Below, piece by piece: positions 1-8,237 of a stretch of DNA of 43,275 nucleotides. This stretch comes from JAAFGT01 sp041485165 (lineage in GTDB: Bacteria > Acidobacteriota > Terriglobia > Acidiferrales > UBA7541). The notes below the pieces were generated by a model that saw only the letters and a list, made by a program, of their open reading frames with translations, ran no database searches and was not told the DNA's origin. The translations under genes and the position numbers were made by a program. The stretch's first letter is position 1; each line of letters starts with the position of its first letter. The DNA lies in contig JBGPJC010000014.1 in the NCBI GenBank assembly GCA_041485165.1, positions 1-43,275 on the forward strand, written 5' to 3'.

Positions 1-20
1 CGAGCGCGATTCAGCTATCT

Positions 21-965
21 ATGGGCTTCGCTTCCGAGCTTCGGAACCCGAGCACTCGCCTCTCCAGGCTCACGGTGATCCTCATCGTGATCGTGTTTCT
101 TCTTTTTCTGATGGCCTGCGGCATTTCCAGCTATCTTTTGTACCGCCTGCTCCATCCCATCAGCACCTCGACCGCGCTTACTCCGGACACGCTGCTTGGG
201 CATCCCTCCGTCGTCCAATTCACGGTCCCCGGGGAAGGGGAGCGGGAGGGCTGGTTTTTTCCGGGTTTGCGAAGCGCGCCGGTGATCATTCTGTGCCACG
301 GGTACCAGTCCCAGCGCGGCGATACCCTCACCCTGGCCACTCCACTGCAAGAGAACCAATTCAATGTTTTTGTCTTCGATTTTTCCGGCCATGGCCAGGC
401 ACACGGGTCGACCACCCTGGGCCCCCAGGAAACCAAAGAAGTGCTGGCGGCAATCGCCGCGATGGCCCAGCGCACCGATGTGGACCGCAACCGCATTGGC
501 CTGTGGGGCGCGAACATGGGCGCCTACGCCGCGCTGGCCGCCGCGGCCGCCGACCGCCGCATCCGCGCCCTGGTCGTGGATTCGGTCTATGACGAGCCGA
601 TGATCTTCCTGCGCACCGAGCTGGACCGCACCGGCTTTGGCTCCATGTTCCTGATCGGCGCAATGACGCGATTTGGTTTCCAGGTCCGCGAGCTGCCCTT
701 TCGCGGCGAAGGGCCGCTCTCCAGCCGCCTGTCGCCGCTGGCCAGAGTGCCCAAGCTGTTCATCGCCCTGCGGGAAAGCCCGGCCTTGGCCGAGTCCACA
801 CTGCAACTGTTCGCTGCGGCGCCGGAGCCGAAGGACCAGTGGGTGATGCAGAAAGGCAACTACACGGCGATGACCAACGACGAAAAGCGCACCTATGAGA
901 ATTTCGTGCTGACTTTTTTCCTGCGTAACCTGGCGCCGCTTTCCCGCACCGCTCCGCCCCGATAG
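21..965 (+). CDS. Membrane-anchored alpha/beta-hydrolase-fold protein lacking the serine nucleophile
   Basis: A 314-residue protein with one hydrophobic N-terminal segment (about residues 18-43), probably a membrane anchor with the rest outside the cytoplasm. The body follows the alpha/beta-hydrolase order: an HG oxyanion motif (LCHGYQ, near residue 92), an FDFSGHG strand, and the nucleophile elbow near 163-167. The elbow reads G-A-N-M-G, so Asn165 replaces the expected Ser. The usual C-terminal catalytic His region (about 277-284) reads KGNYTAM, with no His. Family knowledge predicts no classical esterase activity, so I infer a pseudoenzyme or binding protein. The gene stands apart from its convergent neighbour. 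The fold call is fairly safe; the role is unknown. Confidence 0.8.
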   Translation: MGFASELRNPSTRLSRLTVILIVIVFLLFLMACGISSYLLYRLLHPISTSTALTPDTLLGHPSVVQFTVPGEGEREGWFFPGLRSAPVIILCHGYQSQRGDTLTLATPLQENQFNVFVFDFSGHGQAHGSTTLGPQETKEVLAAIAAMAQRTDVDRNRIGLWGANMGAYAALAAAAADRRIRALVVDSVYDEPMIFLRTELDRTGFGSMFLIGAMTRFGFQVRELPFRGEGPLSSRLSPLARVPKLFIALRESPALAESTLQLFAAAPEPKDQWVMQKGNYTAMTNDEKRTYENFVLTFFLRNLAPLSRTAPPR

Positions 966-1001
966 CCGCTGCGCGCCACACACTCTCGTTCCGCCCGCCC
1001 T

Positions 1002-2438
1002 CTATTTCGCCTCGATGTGCAGCAACGTGGCGCCGCCCGAAATCCGCTGCTCGAAGACCGGGCGGATGTGGCGCACTTCGAGGTCTTTGCGGCCGGCGTC
1101 GCCGGTGACAATCCAGAGGTCCTGTGGAGCCGGCGCGGCGCCCTCCGCGTGAGGGCTCCACTCCGGCAGCTCGCGTCCCAGGTAGTAATTCATTCCGTAG
1201 GCCCAGGCCCGCGGCAGCCGGTAGAGCTGCAGATTTTTTCCGGCCGGGGTGTGTTCGAGTGATGCTCGCGCCGCCGCTCGCGGCGAGATTTGTGCATCCA
1301 GCCGCGGCAGGGCGATGATCACAATTGGCGCGACTAGCAGGGCGGTGAAGGTTGCCAGGGTGGCCACGGCCCGAATGGGGCGCCCCGGCAGGGCGAGAAA
1401 TCCCGGCGCGCGCGTCAAGCTTCGTGCCGTCAACAAGACCAGCGGTGGGATTACAGGAAGGATGTAGCCCGGAAGCTTCGACTGTGACGCGCTGAAAAAG
1501 ACAAAAGGGAAGAGCGCCCAGCAGCCGAAGAAAAACGCCGGGGATTCTCGCCACCGCCGCTCGCGGAAAACCGCTGCCGCGTCCCGCGCGCAGGCGCCCA
1601 GCAGTATCGTCCAGGGGAAAAGCCCGATGAGCAAGATCGGGACGAAAAACCATAACGGCTGGGCATGCTGGTAGCGATTGGTGAGAAAGCGCTCGAAATT
1701 GTGTTCCAGCAGAAAAACGCGCAGGAACTCGGGGTTGCGTGCAGAGCACAGCGCGTACCAGGGCAGCGCGGTCGCGCAAAAAAGCAAAATGCCCAGTGGA
1801 TGCAGGAAGCGCAGGGAATCTCTCCAGCGGCGCGTGGCTACCACCCACAGCGCGATGCTCCCCCCACAGAGGACCAGCGCCGCGGGCCCTTTCGCCAGGA
1901 CCGCAAGCCCAAGGCAGAACCCAAAGACCGCAGCCCATTTCCACCGCCCGCCGTCGTCGCCCCACACCAATAGTGAAGCCGCCACCATCGTCATTGTGAG
2001 ACAAGCCGCGAACGGCATATCCGTGGCCGCAGCGCGGGCGAAGCCGATCATTCCCGCGCAAGTGGGCAGCATCAACAAAACGGCGAGGGCGCATCGATCT
2101 CCGTAGAACCGCCGTGCGGCCCAGGCCATGGCCAACACCGCCAGGAGCGCGAAGACACCTGACGGCATCCGCGCGGCGACCTCATCGTTAGAAAACGTTT
2201 TGTAGGCCAGGCCAGCGGACCAGTAGTAGAGCACTGGCTTCTCAAACCAGGGATGGCCTTGCAGCCGCGGCGTTACCCAGTCGCCGCTGGCGGCCATATC
2301 GCGGGCGATGGCGGCATAGCGCGGCTCATCGGGCCCTACGAATCCGAAAGAAGAAAGCCCATAAAAAAAACACAAATACAGCAAAGCCACCAGGAGGAGT
2401 GTGGTAAAGAGGGTTCGCTGCCGGGGAGTTAAGTCCAA
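1002..2438 (-). CDS. Integral membrane glycosyltransferase, GT39/ArnT-like
   Basis: A 478-residue polytopic membrane protein. Near the N terminus, after the first membrane segment, it has the GPDEPRYA loop with the acidic pair typical of polyprenyl-phosphate-dependent sugar transferases (PMT/ArnT superfamily). This is followed by GDWVTPRLQGHPWFEKP-type sequence and many hydrophobic helices to about residue 370, then a soluble C-terminal tail. Family members move a sugar from undecaprenyl phosphate to lipid A or protein on the periplasmic side. The substrate cannot be read here. The start is TTG at 2438, and no convincing ribosome site precedes it. It is convergent with the upstream hydrolase-like gene. 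Confidence 0.82.
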   Translation of the reverse strand: MDLTPRQRTLFTTLLLVALLYLCFFYGLSSFGFVGPDEPRYAAIARDMAASGDWVTPRLQGHPWFEKPVLYYWSAGLAYKTFSNDEVAARMPSGVFALLAVLAMAWAARRFYGDRCALAVLLMLPTCAGMIGFARAAATDMPFAACLTMTMVAASLLVWGDDGGRWKWAAVFGFCLGLAVLAKGPAALVLCGGSIALWVVATRRWRDSLRFLHPLGILLFCATALPWYALCSARNPEFLRVFLLEHNFERFLTNRYQHAQPLWFFVPILLIGLFPWTILLGACARDAAAVFRERRWRESPAFFFGCWALFPFVFFSASQSKLPGYILPVIPPLVLLTARSLTRAPGFLALPGRPIRAVATLATFTALLVAPIVIIALPRLDAQISPRAAARASLEHTPAGKNLQLYRLPRAWAYGMNYYLGRELPEWSPHAEGAAPAPQDLWIVTGDAGRKDLEVRHIRPVFEQRISGGATLLHIEAK

Positions 2439-2498
2439 AGCGACTTGAGTCTATCAAAGCCCAGCGCAGGCGAAACGCCCATTCGGCGGATGGACATG

Positions 2499-2563
2499 GT
2501 TTCCTGGAGTGCGGCGGCTTGCCGCCGCGGGTTTCTCAAGGCCGGCGAGACGCCGGCGCTACA
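2499..2563. repeat. Dispersed GC-palindromic intergenic repeat, copy 1
   Basis: It contains TTTCCTGGAGT followed by GCGGCGGC-tt-GCCGCCGC, an 8-bp-arm palindrome, at 2501-2530. The same sequence recurs at 7309-7343 and, with one change in the loop, at 18738-18768. Just downstream (2541-2563) is a second small inverted element, GCCGGCG-aga-CGCCGGC, followed by GCTACA. Both look like REP-type mobile intergenic palindromes. Confidence 0.7.
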
Positions 2564-2647
2564 GGCGGGGTCGCGCGATGATGCTCGGATGCCGCGGCAT
2601 CGCTCTTGGTGCTACCATCGGCGGCGATTCGGGGGGTTGGCGCCGCC

Positions 2648-3946
2648 TTGGATTTCAAAGAGCTGCCATTCTGGTGGGACACCGTTGAGATGCCGGCCGG
2701 TGATCCGGCGCAGCCGATGCCAGCGCGCGTGGACGTCGCCGTCATCGGCGCGGGTTATACCGGGCTTTCCGCCGCGCGCGTGCTCGCCAAGCGCGGCGCG
2801 CGCGTCGCCGTCCTCGAGGCGGAGACGATCGGCTGGGGCGCGAGTTCCCGCAACGGCGGGATGGTGCTCGCCGGTTTGAAGCTGGGCATTTCCGAGCTGC
2901 GCAGGAAATACGGGCGAGAAGTCACCGCGCGCATGTACGCTGCCTCCTTGGCCTCGATTGATTGTGTCGAGCAGATTGTCGGCGAGGAGAAGATTGCTTG
3001 CGACTTCTCCCGCTGCGGGCACCTCGAAGTAGCCTGCAAGCCGGCGCACTACAAACGATTTGAGGAGTGGGCCGAACTGATTGCCCGCGATTTCAGCCGC
3101 CAGGTCACGCTCATTCCTCGCGAGAAGCTGCGCGCTGAAATTGGCTCGGACATTTATCATGGCGGGCTGGTGGACGAATTGAGCGCCGGAATCAACCCGG
3201 CGCGCTACGTCGCCGGCCTGGCGCAGGCCGCGCGTCGCGCCGGCGCCTGCCTCTACGACCACACCCGCGTGCAAAGCATCGCGCGTGATCATAGTCAGGA
3301 GCCACCCAGCTTCTGCATCGAAACCAACCACGGGATCCTCTGGGCTCGCGATGTTTTCGTCGCCACCAGCGGTTACACCGGCGCGGCGACTCCCTACCTG
3401 CACCAGCGCATCGTACCCATCGGTTCGTACATCATCGCCACTGAGCCTCTGCCGGAAGCGCTGGCTTCCGAGCTCAGCCCGCGCAACCGCATGATCTTCG
3501 ACTCCAAGAATTTTCTTTATTACTACCGGCTTACCCCGGACCGCCGCATGCTCTTCGGCGGCCGCGCGGCATTTTTCCCCGAGACAGCGAACACGATTCG
3601 CGAGAGCGCGGAAATCCTCCGCCGCGGCATGGTCTCCGTCTATCCGCAGCTTCGCGATGTGCCCATCGCCTACGCCTGGGGCGGCACACTCGATTTCGCT
3701 TTCGACATTCTTCCGCACTGCGGCCAAAACGACGGCCTGCACTACGCCATGGGCTACGCTGGACACGGCGTGGCCATGGCCACTTATCTCGGCGCGAAGA
3801 TGGCCGGAGTGATCTGCGGCGACACGGACGACACTCCCTTTTCACGCATTCCTTTTCCCACCGCGCCGCTGCGGCTTTACAACGGCGAGCCCTGGTTCCT
3901 CCCCCTGGCCAGCCTGTGGTACCGCTTCCTGGATCTGGTCAGTTGA
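2648..3946 (+). CDS. FAD-dependent amine oxidoreductase (DAO/PuuB-like)
   Basis: About 432 residues from TTG 2648, chosen because the product then begins MDFKELPFWWDT, as this family usually does. TTG 2606 and ATG 2690 are alternatives. The dinucleotide fold VAVIGAGYTGLSAA lies near residues 34-47, followed by a Glu at the end of the second strand (VLEAE). A C-terminal FAD-contact segment (GYAGHGVAMATY) lies near 375. These define the D-amino-acid oxidase/glycine oxidase superfamily, closest in shape to gamma-glutamylputrescine oxidase. The reaction is presumably oxidation of an amine or amino acid to an imine with peroxide. The stop overlaps the start of the permease gene, suggesting that uptake and oxidation of one substrate are coupled. 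The exact substrate is not visible. Confidence 0.85.
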   Translation: MDFKELPFWWDTVEMPAGDPAQPMPARVDVAVIGAGYTGLSAARVLAKRGARVAVLEAETIGWGASSRNGGMVLAGLKLGISELRRKYGREVTARMYAASLASIDCVEQIVGEEKIACDFSRCGHLEVACKPAHYKRFEEWAELIARDFSRQVTLIPREKLRAEIGSDIYHGGLVDELSAGINPARYVAGLAQAARRAGACLYDHTRVQSIARDHSQEPPSFCIETNHGILWARDVFVATSGYTGAATPYLHQRIVPIGSYIIATEPLPEALASELSPRNRMIFDSKNFLYYYRLTPDRRMLFGGRAAFFPETANTIRESAEILRRGMVSVYPQLRDVPIAYAWGGTLDFAFDILPHCGQNDGLHYAMGYAGHGVAMATYLGAKMAGVICGDTDDTPFSRIPFPTAPLRLYNGEPWFLPLASLWYRFLDLVS

Positions 3947-5289
3947 GCGCCGGCCCGCAAACACCCCCGGCAGTCACTCTCCATCCGGCTGGCGGACCGC
4001 ATTACCGCAAAGTCGGTTTGCTCTCGCTGGTTTTCGTGATGTACGCCTACAACACCGGCGGGCCCTACGGCACCGAGGGCATGGTCAACTCTTCCGGACC
4101 CGGGATGTCGTTGCTGTATTTCCTCATCCTGCCTTTGTTCTGGGCCATCCCCATTTCCTTCGTCGCCGCGGAGTTGACCACGGCGATGCCTGTGGAGGGA
4201 GGCTTTTACCGTTGGGTGCGCGCCGCGTTCGGCGACTTCTGGGGATTCCAGGCCGGCTGGTGGAATTGGACGGCGTCGTTTCTGGTGATGAGTTCCTACG
4301 CCGTGTTGTTTGCCGACTACGTCAGTTTTTATTATCCGGGGATTGCCGGTTGGAGACACTATCTGCTCTCCGCCGTGCTGCTCTCGCTGATCGCCTATGT
4401 CAACATCCGCGGCATCCGCCTGGTCGGTCTGACATCCACCCTGTTTGCGATTGTGGTCATGTTGCCGGTGGCGGCGATGTGCATCGCCTCGCTGCCGCAG
4501 TGGAGCCACAATCCATTCTTCCCGCTCGTGCCGCCGCACCGGCCGCTCTTCAAGGTATTCGGCGTGGGGCTGGCGCTGGGGCTGTGGGGCTATTCGGGCT
4601 ACGAGCAGGCGTCGAGCTGCGCCGAAGAAGTCGAGAACCCGCAAAGGAATTACCCTCTGGCGCTGGCGCTGGTCACACCTCTCTCCATCGCCACGTATTT
4701 CATCCCCGCCTATTGCTCTCTTGCCGCGCTGGGCAATTGGGAGAACTGGAACTTCCATTATTACGTGGACGCCGGGCAAGCTCTGGGCGGAGCCTGGTTG
4801 GGCATCAGCATGCTGATTTCCGCTGCGGTGTGCAGCGTGTCTCTTCTGAATGCCACGGTGCTCACGGGTACGCGCATCCCCTTTGCAATGGCCGACGACG
4901 GTTACCTGCCGCGGGGACTGAAGCGCACCCACAAGAAATTCGGCACGCCGTGGGTCTCCATCGTCGTATCCACGCTGATCGCCGCGATATTTGCGGTGCA
5001 GACCCTGGGCCAGCTCATCACTCTGTACATCTGGCTGCGCATCGGTGTGACCCTGCTCACCGTGCTGGCGGCCTGGCGGCTGCGGATCACCCAACCCGAT
5101 TTGCCCCGCACCTTCCATATCCCCTGGGGCCGCGCCGGGCTGATCTACGCGGTAGCCGCGCCGGCCTTGATGAGCATCGTTTCCCTGTTGGGCAGCGATC
5201 CCTTCGCGCTTAAGTGGGGGCCGCTGGCCGTGGCACTCGGCCCGATCGCCTACCTGTTTGTCCGCCGCCGGCTCCCGGCACGGGCCTGA
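3943..5289 (+). CDS. APC-superfamily amino acid/amine permease
   Basis: About 448 residues with roughly twelve hydrophobic segments. The first helix region carries the broken-helix pattern YNTGGPYGTEG, equivalent to the substrate-binding GSG motif of APC transporters. A WNWTASF helix and an EEVENPQRNYP loop after helix 6 are also typical. TTG at 3943 is preferred because it forms a TTGA overlap with the stop of the oxidoreductase. An in-frame GTG at 3916 would give nine more residues. It acts in the inner membrane as a proton- or gradient-coupled importer or exchanger. The partnered FAD oxidase suggests amine or amino acid catabolism; the substrate is inferred only. Confidence 0.85.
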   Translation: MSAGPQTPPAVTLHPAGGPHYRKVGLLSLVFVMYAYNTGGPYGTEGMVNSSGPGMSLLYFLILPLFWAIPISFVAAELTTAMPVEGGFYRWVRAAFGDFWGFQAGWWNWTASFLVMSSYAVLFADYVSFYYPGIAGWRHYLLSAVLLSLIAYVNIRGIRLVGLTSTLFAIVVMLPVAAMCIASLPQWSHNPFFPLVPPHRPLFKVFGVGLALGLWGYSGYEQASSCAEEVENPQRNYPLALALVTPLSIATYFIPAYCSLAALGNWENWNFHYYVDAGQALGGAWLGISMLISAAVCSVSLLNATVLTGTRIPFAMADDGYLPRGLKRTHKKFGTPWVSIVVSTLIAAIFAVQTLGQLITLYIWLRIGVTLLTVLAAWRLRITQPDLPRTFHIPWGRAGLIYAVAAPALMSIVSLLGSDPFALKWGPLAVALGPIAYLFVRRRLPARA

Positions 5290-5320
5290 GGCGTCGGCGC
5301 CGCCGCAAATCTGTGGGAAA

Positions 5321-6235
5321 ATGGCAGCGGTGCGTTCATGGCTCGAATATGCCGCGGCATGGCTGGCGCTTCACGCGGTGGGAATCCTTCCGCGGCCGAT
5401 GGCCCGCCGGCTGGGCGCGGCGGTCACCAACCTTTTCTATTTGTGCCAGCCTCGCCTGCGGCGAGCGGCGCTCTTTAATCTGCGCCTGGCCTTCCCGGAC
5501 TGGACCGACCAGCAGAGGCAGCACACCGCGCGGCGGTTAATCCGCAACCTGGGATGGATGGGTGGCGAGTTTTCCCAATTTCCAAAACACTCCCGCGAGA
5601 CCATCAGCAAGGTGGTTGTCCTCGACGGCCTGGAGAATTTCCTTGCCGCACAGGCCCGCGGCAAAGGCGTCCTCTTCCTTACCGGGCACATGGGTGCATG
5701 GGAACTGGCGCCGTTTGCGCAGGCACTCTACGGCCACCCGCTGCACTTTCTGGTTCGGCCGATCGAGAACCCCCGCGTGGACGCTCTGATCAGCGCCTAC
5801 CGCAACCGCGCCGGCAATCAGGTCATTGACAAAAACCAGTCCGCGCGCGCCATGTTCAAAATCCTGCACTCCGGCGGGACGGTAGGCCTCCTGATGGACC
5901 AGAACACTTCGCTTGACGAGGGCGTCTTCGTGGATTTTTTCGGCGTGCCGGCCTGCACCAGCTCGGGGATGGCGCGCATCGCGCTGCGCACTGACGCCGC
6001 AGTAGTGCCGGGCTACGCCTACTGGGACCAAGCAGACCAGAAATACCACCTGCGACTCGAGCCCGTGCTCGAGCTGGTCCGAACCGGCGACACCGAAGCC
6101 GATGTGCTCGCCAACACCGCGCGCTTCACTCGCGTGGTCGAAGAATTCGCCCGGCGGTTTCCCGATCAGTGGCTGTGGGTCCACAAACGCTGGAAGACAC
6201 GCCCGCCGGGGGAGAAACCCCTATACCCGTTCTAG
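5321..6235 (+). CDS. Lysophospholipid/lipid A acyltransferase (LpxL/HtrB family)
   Basis: A 304-residue protein from ATG 5321, preceded by a GTGGGAA ribosome site. An in-frame upstream start at 5258 would overlap the permease. The catalytic HX4E motif is visible as H-M-G-A-W-E near residues 126-131, followed by the LVRPIENPRVD block and DQNTSLDEGVFVDFFG, both typical of LpxL-type late acyltransferases. The C terminus has the WVHKRWKTRP motif. The enzyme transfers a fatty acyl chain to lipid A or a related lipid at the inner membrane. It lies directly before lpxD, consistent with an outer membrane lipid role. Confidence 0.85.
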   Translation: MAAVRSWLEYAAAWLALHAVGILPRPMARRLGAAVTNLFYLCQPRLRRAALFNLRLAFPDWTDQQRQHTARRLIRNLGWMGGEFSQFPKHSRETISKVVVLDGLENFLAAQARGKGVLFLTGHMGAWELAPFAQALYGHPLHFLVRPIENPRVDALISAYRNRAGNQVIDKNQSARAMFKILHSGGTVGLLMDQNTSLDEGVFVDFFGVPACTSSGMARIALRTDAAVVPGYAYWDQADQKYHLRLEPVLELVRTGDTEADVLANTARFTRVVEEFARRFPDQWLWVHKRWKTRPPGEKPLYPF

Positions 6236-6277
6236 GCTATTCGAGTGAGTGCATGGACACTCACGCTGGAGGATCCC

Positions 6278-7303
6278 ATGTCTCGTACCGCTCGTGAACT
6301 TGCTGGCCATCTGGGCGCAGAACTCGAAGGCGATCCCGCTGCCCTGATCACCGGAGTTGCCAGTCCCGAATCGGCCGGTTCGAACGACTTGATCTACGTG
6401 GATTCGCCGAAGCATGTCAGCCGCGCAGCGAAATCCGCGGCGCGGTGTGCGCTGCTTGGCCCGGGGATAATCCTGCCGGGGAAAACGCAACTCCGCGTCG
6501 CGCGCCCGAAACTGGCTTTCGCGCAGGCGGCGGCGTGGCTGATCTCTGCGCCGGCGCTGGTCCGCGGAGTTCATGCCACGGCGGTGATCGCCCCCAGCGC
6601 GCGCCTAGGCCCGGACGCGGCTGTCGGCCCCTTCGCGGTGATCGAAGAGGGCGCGGAGATCGGTCAGGGCGCGCAGATTGGCGCCTTCTGCTACGTAGGG
6701 CGCGGCGCGCGGGTCGGTCCGCGTACGATTCTGCACCCGCATGTCACCCTCTACGCCGGCGCTGTCCTGGGCAGGGAAGTGGTTATTCACGCCGGAAGCG
6801 TCATCGGCGGCGACGGGTTCGGCTACGTCTTCGACGGCGCGCGCCACTGGAAATTCCCCCAGGTGGGCTCAGTAGAGATCGGTGACCAGGCTGAAATCGG
6901 CTGCAACACCTGCGTGGACCGCGGCGCCCTGGACGCCACCCGCATTGGCTCCGGCACCATGATTGACAATCTCGTCCAGGTGGCGCACAGCGTTCACGTG
7001 GGCGATCACTCCGTGATCGCCGCGCAGACCGGCATTTCCGGAAGTTGTCACATCGGAAACCACGCTCTCATCGGTGGACAAGTGGGAATGGGCGATCACT
7101 GCCGTGTGGAAGATGGCGCGATTCTGAGTTCTGGCGCCGGGGTCCCCAGCGGCAAGACCATTCGCCGCGGCGAAGTGTATTGGGGCACGCCAGCGCGTCC
7201 GCTCAGCAAGTTCAAGGAGCAATATGCCTGGCTCTCGCGCCTGCCCGCGCTCGGCCCGGAAATCCGCCGATTGATCAGAAAGAGCGGCCCCGCGCAGGAA
7301 TGA
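6278..7303 (+). CDS. lpxD: UDP-3-O-(3-hydroxyacyl)glucosamine N-acyltransferase
   Basis: A 341-residue protein from ATG 6278, which follows a GCTGGAGGA ribosome site at a good distance. The N-terminal uridine-binding domain (about 1-95) includes the DLIYVDSPKH region. A long left-handed beta-helix of hexapeptide repeats follows (about 100-290), with GDGFGYVFDG and the CVDRGALDATRIG block characteristic of LpxD. The His in QVAHSVHVGDHS is the expected catalytic base. A C-terminal helical extension ends near 341. It adds the N-linked hydroxyacyl chain in lipid A synthesis, in the cytoplasm. It follows an LpxL-type acyltransferase gene by about 40 bp, so the two are probably cotranscribed. Confidence 0.94.
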   Translation: MSRTARELAGHLGAELEGDPAALITGVASPESAGSNDLIYVDSPKHVSRAAKSAARCALLGPGIILPGKTQLRVARPKLAFAQAAAWLISAPALVRGVHATAVIAPSARLGPDAAVGPFAVIEEGAEIGQGAQIGAFCYVGRGARVGPRTILHPHVTLYAGAVLGREVVIHAGSVIGGDGFGYVFDGARHWKFPQVGSVEIGDQAEIGCNTCVDRGALDATRIGSGTMIDNLVQVAHSVHVGDHSVIAAQTGISGSCHIGNHALIGGQVGMGDHCRVEDGAILSSGAGVPSGKTIRRGEVYWGTPARPLSKFKEQYAWLSRLPALGPEIRRLIRKSGPAQE

Positions 7304-7308
7304 GCCAA

Positions 7309-7343
7309 GGTTTCCTGGAGTGCGGCGGCTTGCCGCCGCGGGT
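7309..7343. repeat. Dispersed GC-palindromic intergenic repeat, copy 2
   Basis: This copy is identical to copy 1 (2499-2533) over the CCTGGAGT lead and the GCGGCGGC-tt-GCCGCCGC palindrome. It begins only 6 bp after the lpxD stop, so it may act as a transcription terminator or mRNA stabiliser here. Confidence 0.7.
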
Positions 7344-7372
7344 CTTGCCTTGTGAACGGCTAGGAGCAGACA

Positions 7373-8026
7373 TTGCATTTGCTGGTTGTCGGCGGCCACA
7401 CCCGCAGCATCGGAAAAACCTCACTCGTCGTGGACCTGCTACGCGCATTCCCGGATGCGGGATGGACGGCGGTTAAAATCACGCAATTCGGCCACGGAAT
7501 GTGCAGTCTCCATGGCGAGCCTTGCAGTTGTACGCCCGATGATGACGGTGCGGCCTTGGACGAGGAGACGGACCGTTCCGGCGGCACGGATAGCTCGCGA
7601 TTTCTGGTTGCCGGAGCCCGTAAGGCGCTCTGGTTACGCACACGCCAGGGCGAACTCGCCGAGGGGCTTCCCTTGCTTCGCGAGGCCCTGCAGGGAGCCG
7701 AAAACGTCATTCTGGAGAGCAACGCGCTGCTCCAGTTCCTCCGTCCGGCGCTCTACCTGGTAGTACTAGACCCCAGCCAACCAGACTTCAAGGCCACCGC
7801 AAGACAGTATCTTGACCGTGCCGATGCCTTCGTCCTCCGCAACGCTCTGGTAACGGTTGGCCTCCCCACTGAGCCCTCCGCTCCAATCTGGGATGGCGTT
7901 TCTGCCTCTCTTTGGTCGGGCAAGCCAGCCTTTGAGCAACCTCTGGGTCAGCCTCTTCCGGTGAATCTAATCTCCTTTGTAGAGGAGAGATTCTTTACCA
8001 CCAGGCAGCCTCACGAACACGCCTAG
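7373..8026 (+). CDS. P-loop NTPase-like protein of unknown role (MobB-like N terminus)
   Basis: A 217-residue protein starting at TTG 7373, 6 bp after TAGGAG. It opens with a strand and a phosphate-binding loop, VVGGHTRSIGKTSLV (residues 4-18). The GKT is intact, but the spacing from the leading Gly is one residue longer than a standard Walker A. The layout recalls MobB-type molybdopterin adaptor GTPases and deoxynucleotide kinases. A Cys cluster, C-S-L-H-G-E-P-C-S-C, follows near residue 44 and could bind a metal. A strand-rich region with FVLRNALVTV lies near 155-164. It sits between lpxD and the hopanoid operon. A nucleotide-binding function is likely; the process is unknown. Confidence 0.7.
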   Translation: MHLLVVGGHTRSIGKTSLVVDLLRAFPDAGWTAVKITQFGHGMCSLHGEPCSCTPDDDGAALDEETDRSGGTDSSRFLVAGARKALWLRTRQGELAEGLPLLREALQGAENVILESNALLQFLRPALYLVVLDPSQPDFKATARQYLDRADAFVLRNALVTVGLPTEPSAPIWDGVSASLWSGKPAFEQPLGQPLPVNLISFVEERFFTTRQPHEHA

Positions 8027-8037
8027 CATCTTCCTTG

Positions 8038-8066
8038 TTGACCAGTAAGCACTTCGTGGGGATAAT
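8038..8066 (+). promoter_or_regulatory. Sigma-70-type promoter for the hopanoid operon
   Basis: TTGACC at 8038-8043 and GATAAT at 8061-8066 are separated by exactly 17 bp. Each box matches the housekeeping consensus at five of six positions. Transcription would start near 8073, leaving a leader of about 150-165 nt before shc. No other equally good pair was seen in the gap. Confidence 0.7.
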
Positions 8067-8237
8067 TGATGTGTTTAAGGGCTGCCAAGACCTAATTGAC
8101 CAGGTCGATGGGTCTTCCCTGGGGGGCTGGCGGCCGAGCAATGACCTGGTCCAGCCACACCCCTAGGACAAGTGTATCGTTTTGAGTTGCCGTCCCGGAA
8201 ATAAGAGTCCTGCAATCCGGTGGATGCTGAAGATTTC

